Source: Pseudomonadota bacterium (GTDB lineage: Bacteria; Pseudomonadota; Gammaproteobacteria; Burkholderiales; Burkholderiaceae_C). Taken from it: a DNA stretch of 37,531 nt. The notes below the pieces were generated by a model that was not told the DNA's origin, ran no database searches, and was given only the letters and a program-made list of their open reading frames with translations. Each line of letters opens with the position of its first letter. Within the stretch, counting starts at the first letter, position 1. The stretch covers positions 1 through 37,531 of the forward strand of contig JAKAFC010000005.1 of NCBI GenBank assembly GCA_021818065.1. The letters run 5' to 3'. The position numbers were made by a program, and so were the translations under genes. Of the stretch, positions 1-8,297 are shown in pieces.

Positions 1-623
1 ACGTGCGTTTCGTCGAGGACGATTGGGAGAACCCCACCCTGGGCGCCTGGGGCCTGGGCTGGGAGGTGTGGCTCAACGGCATGGAAGTGACGCAGTTCAC
101 CTACTTTCAGCAGGTGGGCGGCATCGACTGCAAGCCGCTGACGGGCGAGATCACCTACGGCCTGGAGCGCCTGGCCATGTACCTGCAGGGCGTGCAGAGC
201 GTGTACGACCTGGTGTGGACTGAAACCGAAGTTGCCGGAAAAAAAACGCTCCTCAAATACGGCGACGTGTTCCACCAGAACGAAGTCGAGCAGAGCACCT
301 ACAACTTCGAGCACAGCGACGTGGACTTCCTGCTCACCGCCTTCGCCGCCCACGAAAAGCAAGCCAAGGCGCTGATGGCCGCGCAACTCGCGCTGCCGGC
401 CTACGAGCAAGTGCTCAAGTGCGCGCACAGCTTCAACCTGCTCGATGCCCGCGGCGCGATCTCCGTCACCGAGCGCGCCGCCTACATCGGCCGCATCCGC
501 AACCTGGCGCGCGGCGTGGCGCAGGAATACCTCGACAGCCGGGCGCGCCTGGGTTTCCCGCTGGCGCCCAAGGCCTGGGCTGACGAGGTCTGCGCCCAGC
601 TCGCCCAGAAGAAAGCCGCCTGA
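1..623 (+). CDS. glyQ: Glycyl-tRNA synthetase alpha subunit (5' end missing)
   Basis: This is the catalytic alpha chain of the class II alpha2beta2 glycyl-tRNA synthetase, which charges tRNA-Gly in the cytoplasm together with GlyS. The window opens inside the gene. The first complete codon is at base 3, and the visible 207 codons cover roughly the C-terminal two thirds of a protein usually near 300 residues. The run [20 protein letters not shown], then FTYFQQVGG and [15 protein letters not shown], is highly characteristic of GlyQ and includes part of the synthetase core. The gene ends at a TGA, and glyS follows 63 bases later in the same direction, so the two are very likely co-transcribed. 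The GTG at base 3 is an internal valine, not a start. Nothing looks damaged apart from the window edge. Identification is secure. Confidence 0.97.
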   Translation, partial: VRFVEDDWENPTLGAWGLGWEVWLNGMEVTQFTYFQQVGGIDCKPLTGEITYGLERLAMYLQGVQSVYDLVWTETEVAGKKTLLKYGDVFHQNEVEQSTYNFEHSDVDFLLTAFAAHEKQAKALMAAQLALPAYEQVLKCAHSFNLLDARGAISVTERAAYIGRIRNLARGVAQEYLDSRARLGFPLAPKAWADEVCAQLAQKKAA

Positions 624-686
624 AGTCCGCCGCACGCCGCCGTGCCCGCGCCGTTGGCGCGCACGCGGCGGCCCGCAAAGCCTGCC

Positions 687-2801
687 ATGAATCCACAGAA
701 CCTGCTTGTCGAACTCTTTGTCGAAGAACTGCCGCCCAAGGCGCTGCCCGCGCTGGGTGAATCCTTCGCCCGCACCCTGGCCGCGAGTCTGCAGGCACAG
801 GGCCTGGCCGCGGCCAATCCCGCGGTCACGCCTTTTGCCAGCCCGCGCCGCCTGGCCGCGCATATCACCGCCGTCGTCGCCAAAGCGGGCGACAAGGCCG
901 TGGCGCAGAAACTCATGCCGGTGGCTGTGGGGCTGGATGCCGAGGGTAAGCCCACCCCGGCGCTCTCGAAAAAGCTCGCCGCCCTGGGCCTGGAGGCCGA
1001 CGCTGCCGCCCGCTTGCGGCGCGAGGGCGAAGGCAAGGCCGAGACCCTGTTCATCGACACCGTGGCGCCCGGCATCGCCCTGGCCGAGGGCCTGCAGAAG
1101 GCGCTTGCCGAGGCCATCGCCAAGCTGCCCATCCCCAAGGTCATGGCCTACCAACTGGCCGACGGCTGGACCACGGTGAAGTTTGTGCGTCCGGCGCATG
1201 GGTTGGTGGCGTTGCACGGCGCCGACGTCGTGCCCATCGCCGTGCTGGGGTTAACGGCGGGGCGCCTGACCCATGGCCACCGCTTCGAAGCCGTGGCCGA
1301 CCCGATCGTGCTGCCGCATGCCGACGCCTACGCCGACACGCTGCGCCAGCAGGGCGCGGTGATCGCCAGCTTCGACGCCCGCCGCGCCGACATCGCTGCG
1401 CAACTGCAGGCCATGGCGCAACGCGCCGGTGCGGGTCTGCGCCCGATCGACGACGCCGCGCTGCTCGATGAGGTCACCGCCCTGGTCGAGCGCCCCAACG
1501 TGCTGCTGTGCCAGTTCGATCCGGCCTTCCTCGACGTGCCGCAGGAATGCCTGATCCTGACCATGAAGGCCAACCAGAAGTACTTCCCGCTGCTCGACGC
1601 TGCGGGCAAGCTCACGCACCATTTTCTGGTGGTCAGCAACATCACCCCGGCCGACCCGGGGGCGGTGATTTCCGGCAACGAGCGTGTGGTGCGGCCGCGC
1701 TTGGCCGATGCCCAGTTCTTCTTCAACCAGGACCGCAAGCGCACCCTGGAAAGCCGCGTGCCCGGGTTGGACAAGGTGGTGTATCACGCCAAGCTGGGGT
1801 CGCAGGGCGAGCGCATGCGGCGGGTGCAGGCGCTCGCGCGTGGCATCGCTGCGCAAATCCCCGGTGCCGATGTCGCCCTGGCCGAGCGTGCCGCGCTGCT
1901 GGCCAAGACCGACCTGCTCACCGACATGGTCGGCGAGTTTCCGGAGCTGCAGGGCATCATGGGGCGCTATTACGCCACGCATGATGGCGAGCATGCCCGC
2001 ATCGCCGAGGCCATTGAAGATCATTACAAGCCGCGCTTTTCGGGCGACACGCTGCCACGCGGTGAGGTCGGCGTCGCGTTGGCGCTGGCCGACAAGACCG
2101 AAACCCTGGTCGGCCTGTTCGGCATCGGTGAGCGTCCGACGGGCGACAAAGACCCGTTTGCCCTGCGCCGTCATGCGCTGGGCATCTTGCGCATGCTCAT
2201 GGAGCGTGCTCAGGGCATCGCGCTGTCGTCGCTTCTGGCCGCAGCGGTGCCGGTGTTCCACGGGGTCGACGGCTTTTCCGACCCCAGCGCCGACGTGCAG
2301 AGCTTTCTTTTCGAACGCCTGGCCAACATGCTGCGCGAACAGGGAGCCACCGCCCTGGAGGTCGACGCTGTGCTGGCGCAGCGGCCGCAGCATCTTGCTC
2401 AGATCTCTGCGCGGCTCGCCGCGGTGCGCGACTTCTCGGCCCTGCCCGAAGCGCCCGCGCTGGCCGCGGCGAACAAGCGGGTGGGCAATATTCTGCGCAA
2501 ATCAGACGGCGTCAATGACGGCAGCGCCTACGCCCCCGAGCGTCTGATCGAGCCCGCCGAGATCGCGCTGGCGCAGGCGTTGCAGACGGTGGCGCCGCAG
2601 GCGCAGCAGCTCTATGCGGCGGGCGACTACACCGCCTCGCTGCGTGCGCTGGCGGCGCTCAAGGCGCCGGTCGATGCCTTCTTCGACAGCGTCATGGTCA
2701 ACGCCGACGATCCGGCGTTGCGTGCCAATCGTCTGGCCTTGCTGGCGCGTCTGCAGGCGGCGATGAACCAGGTCGCCGACCTCTCGCGGCTGGCGGCCTG
2801 A
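687..2801 (+). CDS. glyS: Glycyl-tRNA synthetase beta subunit
   Basis: This is the beta chain of heterotetrameric glycyl-tRNA synthetase, which contributes tRNA recognition and is needed for activity with GlyQ. The predicted product has 704 residues; the E. coli protein is about 690. I chose ATG 687 because NLLVELFVEELPPKALP right after it matches the family N-terminus. A GTG at 642 would add 15 unlike residues. Family hallmarks include LTMKANQKYFPLLD, the central PTGDKDPFALRRHALGILR segment and a C-terminal DALR-type anticodon-binding region with FFDSVMVNADDPALRANRLAL. No strong ribosome binding site is visible, so coupling to glyQ translation is possible. gmhB follows after 20 bases. Confidence 0.97.
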   Translation: MNPQNLLVELFVEELPPKALPALGESFARTLAASLQAQGLAAANPAVTPFASPRRLAAHITAVVAKAGDKAVAQKLMPVAVGLDAEGKPTPALSKKLAALGLEADAAARLRREGEGKAETLFIDTVAPGIALAEGLQKALAEAIAKLPIPKVMAYQLADGWTTVKFVRPAHGLVALHGADVVPIAVLGLTAGRLTHGHRFEAVADPIVLPHADAYADTLRQQGAVIASFDARRADIAAQLQAMAQRAGAGLRPIDDAALLDEVTALVERPNVLLCQFDPAFLDVPQECLILTMKANQKYFPLLDAAGKLTHHFLVVSNITPADPGAVISGNERVVRPRLADAQFFFNQDRKRTLESRVPGLDKVVYHAKLGSQGERMRRVQALARGIAAQIPGADVALAERAALLAKTDLLTDMVGEFPELQGIMGRYYATHDGEHARIAEAIEDHYKPRFSGDTLPRGEVGVALALADKTETLVGLFGIGERPTGDKDPFALRRHALGILRMLMERAQGIALSSLLAAAVPVFHGVDGFSDPSADVQSFLFERLANMLREQGATALEVDAVLAQRPQHLAQISARLAAVRDFSALPEAPALAAANKRVGNILRKSDGVNDGSAYAPERLIEPAEIALAQALQTVAPQAQQLYAAGDYTASLRALAALKAPVDAFFDSVMVNADDPALRANRLALLARLQAAMNQVADLSRLAA

Positions 2802-2809
2802 AGCTGCAC

Positions 2810-2815
2810 GACAAT
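2810..2815 (+). promoter_or_regulatory. Possible -10 element of leaderless gmhB
   Basis: GACAAT matches TATAAT at four of six positions and ends exactly six bases before the gmhB ATG. The same spacing is seen at the EmrE-like gene, rlmJ and an ATG near bamE. No -35 match is visible at the normal distance, so this is only suggestive. Confidence 0.3.
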
Positions 2816-2821
2816 CACGGC

Positions 2822-3385
2822 ATGAAACTCATCATCCTCGACCGCGACGGCGTCATCAACCAAGACAGCGACGACTTCATCAAGTCGCCCGACGAGTGGA
2901 TTCCCATTCCGGGCAGCCTCGAAGCCATTGCCCGCCTGAACCACGAGGGTTGGCATGTGGTGGTGGCCAGCAACCAGTCGGGCATCGGTCGCGGTCTGTT
3001 CGACATGACCACGCTCAACGCCATTCACCGCAAGATGCACAAGGCGCTGGCGGCGGTGGGCGGGCGTATCGACGCCGTGTTCTTCTGCCCGCACGCGCCG
3101 GAAGACCACTGCACCTGCCGCAAGCCCAAGCCCGGCTTGTTCCAGGACATCGCCCGGCGCTACGAGCTCGACACGCTCGACGGGATGCCCTCGGTGGGCG
3201 ATACGGTGCGCGATCTGCAGGCGGCGCAGCCGCTGGGCTGCAGCCTGCATCTGGTGCGCACCGGCAAGGGGGAGCGCATCGCCGATCTGGGTGTGCTGCC
3301 GGAAGGAGCGCGGGTGCACGACGATCTGGCGGCCGTGGCCGACTGGCTGCTGGCCCAGCCCAGACCGGCGGCCGACAAAGCCTGA
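2822..3385 (+). CDS. gmhB: D-glycero-beta-D-manno-heptose-1,7-bisphosphate 7-phosphatase
   Basis: This HAD-superfamily phosphatase removes the 7-phosphate from heptose bisphosphate in the ADP-heptose pathway for lipopolysaccharide inner core. The product has 187 residues, the usual size. HAD motif I is LDRDGVIN, with the nucleophile and acid/base aspartates at D7 and D9. The threonine/serine-motif region is ASNQSGIGRG at 49-58. Cysteines and a histidine at C89, H91, C97 and C99 (CPHAPEDHCTC) match the structural zinc site of GmhB. The late acidic motif is GDTVRDLQ near 126-133. The gene lies between glyS and plsC with short gaps. A -10-like GACAAT (2810-2815) sits six bases before the ATG, so a leaderless transcript may start here in addition to read-through from glyS. 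Confidence 0.95.
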   Translation: MKLIILDRDGVINQDSDDFIKSPDEWIPIPGSLEAIARLNHEGWHVVVASNQSGIGRGLFDMTTLNAIHRKMHKALAAVGGRIDAVFFCPHAPEDHCTCRKPKPGLFQDIARRYELDTLDGMPSVGDTVRDLQAAQPLGCSLHLVRTGKGERIADLGVLPEGARVHDDLAAVADWLLAQPRPAADKA

Positions 3386-3396
3386 GCCCCGTCGTC

Positions 3397-4134
3397 ATGC
3401 GCTTTGTCCGCTCGCTGTTGTACATGATCTGGCTGATCGTGACGGTGGTGCCGTATGCCATCCTCGTGGTCACGGCCTCGCTGTTTTTGCGTGGCACGCC
3501 GCTGTACCGCCTCACCATGGGCTGGGTGCATCTGTCGGTGTGGGGCGCGCGGGTGCTGTGCGGCATTCGCAGCCGCATCACCGGCCTGGAGAACCTGCCC
3601 GACGGTCCCGCCATCCTGCTGTCCAAGCACCAGTCGGCGTGGGAAACGCTGGCCTTTCCGCTGATCATGCCGCGGCCCTTGAGCTATGTGTTCAAGCGCG
3701 AGCTGTTGTATGTGCCGTTCTTCGGCTGGGCGCTGGGGCGGCTGGACATGGTGCACATCGACCGCAGCAAGCGCACCGAGGCATTTTCCCGCGTGGCAAA
3801 GCAAGGGGCGCGCATGCTGCAGCGGGGCAACTGGATCATCATGTTTCCCGAGGGCACACGCATCCCCCGGGGCGAGAAGGGTGTGTACAAGACGGGTGGC
3901 ACGCGCCTGGCCATCGCCACCGGTGCGCCGGTCGTGCCCATCGCCGTGACCTCGGCGCGCTGCTGGCCGCGGCAGGCTTTCATCAAGACGCCCGGGGTGG
4001 TCGATGTCTCCATCGGCAAACCCATCGCCTCGCAGGGCCGTCATCCGGCGGAGATGATGGTCGAGGTCGAGCAATGGATCGAGGCCGAGATGCGCCGTCT
4101 CGACCCCGAGGCTTACGGTCATGCCCAGCCCTGA
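3397..4134 (+). CDS. plsC: 1-acyl-sn-glycerol-3-phosphate acyltransferase
   Basis: This membrane enzyme transfers an acyl chain to lysophosphatidic acid to make phosphatidic acid, the precursor of phospholipids. The product has 245 residues, typical for PlsC. A hydrophobic segment spans about residues 5-30. Block I is LSKHQSAWETL, with catalytic H78 and an acidic residue five positions later; here it is glutamate (E83) where the textbook motif HX4D has aspartate. As I recall, this form is common in betaproteobacterial members. Block III is FPEGTR at 150-155, followed by KTGGTRLA. ATG 3397 is preferred because it precedes the membrane anchor; the open frame runs far upstream through gmhB without sense. 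It starts 11 bases after gmhB, and its end overlaps the start of the next gene by 14 bases. Confidence 0.94.
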   Translation: MRFVRSLLYMIWLIVTVVPYAILVVTASLFLRGTPLYRLTMGWVHLSVWGARVLCGIRSRITGLENLPDGPAILLSKHQSAWETLAFPLIMPRPLSYVFKRELLYVPFFGWALGRLDMVHIDRSKRTEAFSRVAKQGARMLQRGNWIIMFPEGTRIPRGEKGVYKTGGTRLAIATGAPVVPIAVTSARCWPRQAFIKTPGVVDVSIGKPIASQGRHPAEMMVEVEQWIEAEMRRLDPEAYGHAQP

Positions 4135-5002
4135 ATCGGCCCTGCGGGGCGCGCTGCGGCCAGGTGCGCAACTCGGGCTGTTCGACGCCCTGGAGCCCGC
4201 CCTTGTGGCCCCGCAGGCGGTGCCCGCGCCGTCGCCTCGGGCGGTTCAGCCTCCCAAGCCGCGGGCGACTGCCACGCCCGAGCCAAGCCGCGCGACGCAG
4301 CGCTACGACGATGGCACCCACGGTTTCGACTGGACGCTGCACCGCGCCGCGCGTCGCACCCTGGCGCTGCGGGTGGACGACCGCGGCGTCAGCCTGCTGG
4401 CCCCGCGTCTGGCCAGCGCTGCCGCCATCGCCCAGTTTCTGCAGCAGCACGCCGCCTGGGTGCAGCGCAAGCTGCAGCAGCGCGCGCAGCGCCTGCAGGC
4501 CTTGCAGGATGCGCGCATCGACTGGGCCGACGGCGGCCGCATCCCCTACCTCGGGCGTCATCTCACGCTGCGCTTGCGCGGCGCCACGCAATTGCAGTGG
4601 GACGAGGCCCGCGGCGAGCTTCATCTGCCGCTACCGCCCGACAGCAGCGCGCACCAGGTGCGCGACAGCGTCGCCGCCTGGCTGCAGCGGCAGGCGCTGG
4701 TGCTGTTCAACGCCCGGGTTGCGCACTTCGCCGCGCGGCTGGGGGTGCGTGTCACCGCCGTCAAACTCAGCGCCGCCGCCACCCGGTGGGGCAGCGCCAA
4801 GAGCGACGGCAGCATCCGCCTGCACTGGCGCCTGCTGCACTTCAGCCCGCAACTGGTGGACTATGTGGTGGCGCATGAAGTCGCCCATCTGCGCGAGATG
4901 AACCACAGCCCGCGTTTCTGGGCGCATGTCGGCGCGCTATATCCCGACTATCGGCAGGCGCGGCAATCGCTCAAGCAGGCCACGCTGCCGCCCTGGTCCT
5001 GA
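4121..5002 (+). CDS. YgjP-type zinc metalloprotease (SprT-like/M48-related)
   Basis: This belongs to the YgjP/DUF45 family of small cytoplasmic metal-dependent hydrolases related to SprT proteases. The product has 293 residues. The zinc motif HEVAH is at 252-256, followed by H262 in NHSPRFW, and the upstream signature RWGSAKSDGSIRLHWRL is at 222-238; the family usually has RWGSC here. The first 60 residues are a proline- and alanine-rich linker with no recognisable domain, making it longer than YgjP-only proteins. The ATG lies inside the end of plsC, so translational coupling is likely. The substrate is unknown; I would not assign a cellular role beyond predicted peptidase activity. Confidence 0.88.
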   Translation: MPSPESALRGALRPGAQLGLFDALEPALVAPQAVPAPSPRAVQPPKPRATATPEPSRATQRYDDGTHGFDWTLHRAARRTLALRVDDRGVSLLAPRLASAAAIAQFLQQHAAWVQRKLQQRAQRLQALQDARIDWADGGRIPYLGRHLTLRLRGATQLQWDEARGELHLPLPPDSSAHQVRDSVAAWLQRQALVLFNARVAHFAARLGVRVTAVKLSAAATRWGSAKSDGSIRLHWRLLHFSPQLVDYVVAHEVAHLREMNHSPRFWAHVGALYPDYRQARQSLKQATLPPWS

Positions 5003-5119
5003 GGGTGCCGCCAGCAGGCAGGCGGCGGCGGTGGTACAAAACACTTCTTCTGCGGCCCGCTGCCGCGACGGCTCGGCCCCGCTCGGCGAGCCCGTCCTTC
5101 ATCCCCCCGAGGATTTCCC

Positions 5120-5509
5120 ATGCGTTTTCTCCACACCATGCTGCGCGTCGGCGACATGCAGCGCTCCATCGACTTCTACACCCGCGTGCTCGGCATGAAG
5201 CTGCTGCGCACCACCGACCGGCCCGAGCAGAAGTACAGCCTGGCCTTCCTGGGCTTCGAGCCCAACCCGGCGCAGGCCGAGCTGGAACTGACCTACAACT
5301 ACGGGGTGGATCACTACGACCTGGGCAACGCCTATGGCCACATCGCGCTGGGCGTGGACGACGCCGCGGCTGCCTGCGCGCGCATCAAGGCGGCCGGGGG
5401 CCGTGTCACCCGCGAGGCCGGACCGGTGGCCGGGGGCAGCACCATCATCGCCTTCGTGCAAGACCCCGACGGCTACAAGATCGAACTCATCCAGCACGGC
5501 ACGCTGTAA
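5120..5509 (+). CDS. gloA: Lactoylglutathione lyase (glyoxalase I)
   Basis: Glyoxalase I converts the hemithioacetal of methylglyoxal and glutathione to S-lactoylglutathione, the first step of methylglyoxal detoxification in the cytoplasm. The product has 129 residues and is very close to the E. coli enzyme. All four metal ligands of the nickel-type enzyme are in register: H5, E56, H74 and E122. The signatures [12 protein letters not shown] and [10 protein letters not shown] are intact. A GAGGA ribosome binding site (5109-5113) precedes ATG 5120. It is separated from the protease gene by 117 bases, so it may have its own promoter. The metallo-beta-lactamase-fold gene at 23611 resembles glyoxalase II and could supply the second step. 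Confidence 0.97.
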   Translation: MRFLHTMLRVGDMQRSIDFYTRVLGMKLLRTTDRPEQKYSLAFLGFEPNPAQAELELTYNYGVDHYDLGNAYGHIALGVDDAAAACARIKAAGGRVTREAGPVAGGSTIIAFVQDPDGYKIELIQHGTL

Positions 5510-5555
5510 CCGTTCGGCGGTTGCGCCGCCAGCGTCCACTGCCATGCACGCCCGC

Positions 5556-5561
5556 TATGCT
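5556..5561 (+). promoter_or_regulatory. Possible -10 element of the EmrE-like gene (leaderless)
   Basis: TATGCT ends exactly six bases before the chosen ATG at 5568. That spacing would put transcription start at or next to the start codon. No good -35 is visible. There is also no purine-rich ribosome binding site before the ATG, which agrees with leaderless translation. Confidence 0.35.
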
Positions 5562-5567
5562 GGCGCG

Positions 5568-5900
5568 ATGCAATCCTGGTTTTTTCTGTTTGGCGCCATC
5601 CTCGCCGAAGTGATCGGCACCACCGCGCTCAAGGCCACCGCTGGCTTCACCCGGCTGGCGCCTTCGCTGGTCGTGGTGGTGGCCTATGCGCTGGCGTTCT
5701 ACCTGCTGTCACGCACCATGCAGACCATACCCATGAGCATTTCGTATGCGGTGTGGTCGGGCGTGGGCATCGTGCTCATCACCCTCATCGGCTATGTGGT
5801 GTATCGCCAGACCCTGGATCTTCCGGCGCTCATCGGGCTGGGGCTGATCCTCGCCGGCGTGCTGGTGATCCACCTGTTTTCCAAGTCGGTGGCGCATTGA
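5568..5900 (+). CDS. EmrE-like small multidrug resistance transporter
   Basis: This is a four-helix SMR-family proton antiporter that would export cationic drugs or quaternary ammonium compounds across the inner membrane as an antiparallel dimer. The product has 110 residues, the same length as EmrE, and aligns nearly without gaps. The essential glutamate falls at E14 (AILAEVIGTT), and Y60 and W63 in ISYAVWSGVGIVL match the substrate-site residues of EmrE. The C-terminus LILAGVLVIHLFSKS is also typical. An in-frame ATG at 5544 is possible, but ATG 5568 gives the conserved N-terminus and the correct E14 register. It lies 58 bases after gloA. The conserved pocket favours a drug exporter over a guanidinium exporter. 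Confidence 0.93.
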   Translation: MQSWFFLFGAILAEVIGTTALKATAGFTRLAPSLVVVVAYALAFYLLSRTMQTIPMSISYAVWSGVGIVLITLIGYVVYRQTLDLPALIGLGLILAGVLVIHLFSKSVAH

Positions 5901-5904
5901 AATC

Positions 5905-5972
5905 AATCGATAGATTCGATTCATCTTATTGCAATTATCCGTTTGTTTTATAAGGGTGGCGCTCCTATTCTG
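5905..5972 (+). promoter_or_regulatory. AT-rich promoter/operator region before the DsrE-like gene
   Basis: This stretch is strikingly AT-rich for the window. It holds a 6-bp inverted repeat, AATCGA (5905-5910) and TCGATT (5916-5921), with a five-base spacer. A plausible sigma70 promoter is TTGTTT (5943-5948), 18 bases, then TATTCT (5967-5972). The ATG is at 6021, giving a leader near 40 bases. The inverted repeat could be an operator or a weak end of the upstream transporter transcript; sequence alone does not decide. Confidence 0.4.
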
Positions 5973-6020
5973 TTCAGGGTTAACGCGCATGCCGTGTCAT
6001 GCGCCCCTCAGGAGTTGTTC

Positions 6021-6821
6021 ATGTCATCCACCACCCCCTCCCTTTCGTCGCGCCGCCGGGCGCTGCAATCCACCCTCGTCGCCAGCCTGGGGCTGACGGC
6101 GCTGGGCACCCGGGCCGCGCAGGCCGCCGCGGCGCAGGAGCGCCTGATGCCTGCAGGCGCCAGCACCCTGGCCGAGCTCGGCCAAAAGCTCGCCGCCGCT
6201 CCGCGCCGCCGTGACTTCAAGACCACGCAGATGATCCTCCAGCATCCCGACGAGTGGGACAGCGAGGCCCTGGATCTGGTGCTGGCGTATGCCGGCAAGC
6301 CGCGTCAGGCGTGGGACAACACCCAGCTCGAAGGCCCTTGGCTCAACCTGATGCGCAACGCCATGAACGCGCAGATCTGGTCGTTCAAGCACCCCGACTT
6401 TCTCGCTGTCTCGGCCACGCACGGCCCGGCGCACCTGGCCTTGTTCGACGACGCCCTATGGGCCAAGTACAAGCTGGGCAACCTGACCAAGGGCAAGGCC
6501 AAGACCAATGTCTGGATCAAGACCCCACCCGCCGCCGACGCCAACCCCAAGCAGATCGAAGACGCCAAGGGCGTGTACTCCCCGGCGGACAACTGCATTC
6601 CCGTGCTGCAGCGGCGCGGCGCCGTGTTCCTGGCGTGCCACAACGCCATCTGGGAACTCACCGGCCACCTGCATGCCATCGGCAACAACCCCGACAAGCG
6701 CAGTCATGCCGAGATGGCGGCCGAATTCACCAACCACCTCATTCCCGGCGTGGTGCTCACCCCCGGCGTGGTCGCCACCCTGGTGGAACTCGAAGACGCG
6801 GGTTATCGCTACATCGCCTGA
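6021..6821 (+). CDS. Tat-exported DsrE-like protein
   Basis: The product has 266 residues and no assigned function. The N-terminus SSRRRALQSTLVASLGLTAL followed by GTRAAQA looks like a twin-arginine signal peptide (RRR at 11-13) with cleavage near residue 35. The C-terminal half resembles DsrE/DsrF-like sulfur-relay proteins: a buried strand and cysteine in AVFLACHNAIWEL (C206), then LIPGVVLTPGVVATLVELED and GYRYI at the end. A second cysteine is C192. The middle section (about 70-185) is an extra part not seen in small DsrE proteins. AGGAG (6010-6014) fits ATG 6021. The beta-propeller gene follows 25 bases later, so the two are very likely co-expressed and both exported. Related proteins are, as I recall, sometimes annotated as a transcription-initiation protein, which the export signal makes unlikely. 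Confidence 0.72.
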   Translation: MSSTTPSLSSRRRALQSTLVASLGLTALGTRAAQAAAAQERLMPAGASTLAELGQKLAAAPRRRDFKTTQMILQHPDEWDSEALDLVLAYAGKPRQAWDNTQLEGPWLNLMRNAMNAQIWSFKHPDFLAVSATHGPAHLALFDDALWAKYKLGNLTKGKAKTNVWIKTPPAADANPKQIEDAKGVYSPADNCIPVLQRRGAVFLACHNAIWELTGHLHAIGNNPDKRSHAEMAAEFTNHLIPGVVLTPGVVATLVELEDAGYRYIA

Positions 6822-6846
6822 AGGCGCCACCCCCCTGGAGACACAG

Positions 6847-8229
6847 ATGCATCCTTCGACCAAGACCCAACCCCGCCGTCCGTCGCTGCGCCGCTATGCG
6901 CTGGCCGCCTGCGTCGGCCTGGCCTGCGCCAGCGCCGCCGACGCCGCAAACACCCCTGCCGAGTGGCCGATGTATGCCCTGAATCCGGGGCACAACGCCG
7001 TCGTTCCTTCCGACTTCCCGGCGGTGAGCTGGACGTGGCAGGTCCCCGGCGCGGCTGCCGCGGCCAAGTCCGATGTGCTCAACCCCACCATCATCCGCGA
7101 CCTCGTGGGCTTTCCCATCGGCGTGGCCGTCGTCGATCAGCGGGTGTATGCCACCAATGACAACGGCTTCATCTATGCGATCGACGCCCAGAGCGGCAAA
7201 CTGCTCTGGCAGTTCAACGCCTACAACCAGTTGATGAGCACGCCCATCGTGGCCACCGTGGGTGGCCGCAAGCTGGTGTTCATCGGCGCGGGCAACTCGG
7301 TCTTTGCCTACAGCCACGCCAAGCAGTTCGGTGTGCCCGGGGCGCAGGTGATCCGCGGCAACGGGGTTTCGGCGATGTACGCCCTCGACGCGCAGACCGG
7401 CGCCGAGGTCTGGGTTTACAAGACCCGGGGCGAGGACATGCCCACCCCAGCGCTCGATGGCGACAAGCTGCTGTTCGGCAACGGGGACGGCCACGCCTAT
7501 GCGCTGGATGCGGCGACCGGCAAGCTGCTGTGGAAAACGCCCATCCGGTCGTTCGTCAGCATGTCGTCGGCCACCTTGGATCCGTCGCGCGGCGTTCTCG
7601 TCATGGGCGGCACGCACCCGAGCAAGATCTATGGGCTCGATGTGGCAACGGGCCGCCTGCTGTGGTCGGTGGCGCCGCCGGGCGTGTTCTCCAGTAGCGC
7701 GGGCGACGGCACCTGGGCCATGGACGGCAGCGGGCTGGCCATCGGCCAGATCGAAACGCGCACGGCCGCGCAACAGGCCGAGCACAAGTCGGCGTCCGAG
7801 GAACTGGGCATCGATGTGAAAACCGGCAAGATCGTCTGGAGCACCGAGCTGGGTGTGGGCAAAACCCCGCCGCGCAACAAGGACGCCGTGCCCACCGTGG
7901 TTGCCGGGGTGGTGTACACCGGCAGCCCGGTCACGCATACCGAATACGCCCTCGATGCCAAGACCGGCAAGCTGCTGTGGCAGCAGCCGTTGCAGGTCGG
8001 CATGAAAGCGGCGCCGGTGGTCACGGACAAGGCGGTGATTCAACCCACTGCATCGGGTGCGATTCTGACCCTGGACCGCGCCAGCGGCGCCGTGCTCCAT
8101 ACCTACAACGCGCATCAGGGTGGCTACGGCCCGCAAAACGGCGTCATCGTCGGCCATACCTTTTTTGAAGGCACCAACGCCGGGATGTTGCAGGCCATCC
8201 CCCTGCACGACCTCGGCATCCCCGGCTGA
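6847..8229 (+). CDS. Exported PQQ-type beta-propeller protein
   Basis: The product has 460 residues with a Sec-type signal peptide (basic RRPSLRRY, then a hydrophobic stretch ending ASAADA). The mature part is built from repeats of the quinoprotein propeller type: [73 protein letters not shown] and [14 protein letters not shown]. It has no CxxCH heme motif and no cysteine after the signal peptide, so the adjacent-cysteine disulfide of methanol-dehydrogenase-type enzymes is absent. Candidate roles are a quinoprotein-like enzyme, a scaffold, or a tetrathionate-hydrolase-like enzyme, which shares this fold; I cannot tell which. GGAG (6837-6840) fits ATG 6847. A terminator lies 37 bases downstream. 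Confidence 0.75.
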   Translation: MHPSTKTQPRRPSLRRYALAACVGLACASAADAANTPAEWPMYALNPGHNAVVPSDFPAVSWTWQVPGAAAAAKSDVLNPTIIRDLVGFPIGVAVVDQRVYATNDNGFIYAIDAQSGKLLWQFNAYNQLMSTPIVATVGGRKLVFIGAGNSVFAYSHAKQFGVPGAQVIRGNGVSAMYALDAQTGAEVWVYKTRGEDMPTPALDGDKLLFGNGDGHAYALDAATGKLLWKTPIRSFVSMSSATLDPSRGVLVMGGTHPSKIYGLDVATGRLLWSVAPPGVFSSSAGDGTWAMDGSGLAIGQIETRTAAQQAEHKSASEELGIDVKTGKIVWSTELGVGKTPPRNKDAVPTVVAGVVYTGSPVTHTEYALDAKTGKLLWQQPLQVGMKAAPVVTDKAVIQPTASGAILTLDRASGAVLHTYNAHQGGYGPQNGVIVGHTFFEGTNAGMLQAIPLHDLGIPG

Positions 8230-8266
8230 CGCCCCGCGCCGGTCGGCGCTCGATTGCTCCTTCGTT

Positions 8267-8297
8267 CGCCCCGCCGCAAGGCCGGGGCGATTTTTTT
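8267..8297 (+). terminator. Rho-independent terminator after the beta-propeller gene
   Basis: A perfect 7-bp stem, CGCCCCG (8267-8273) with CGGGGCG (8283-8289), has a nine-base loop and is followed after one base by seven Ts (8291-8297). It ends the DsrE-like/beta-propeller transcription unit. Confidence 0.85.

Noticed and set aside
466-1144. Long minus-strand open frames opposite glyQ/glyS
   Set aside because: They are shadows caused by high GC; the translations are Arg/Ala-rich with no family features and the plus strand is clearly coding.
6847-8229. Classical quinoprotein alcohol dehydrogenase
   Set aside because: The mature protein lacks the adjacent-cysteine disulfide and any heme motif, and is shorter than those enzymes.
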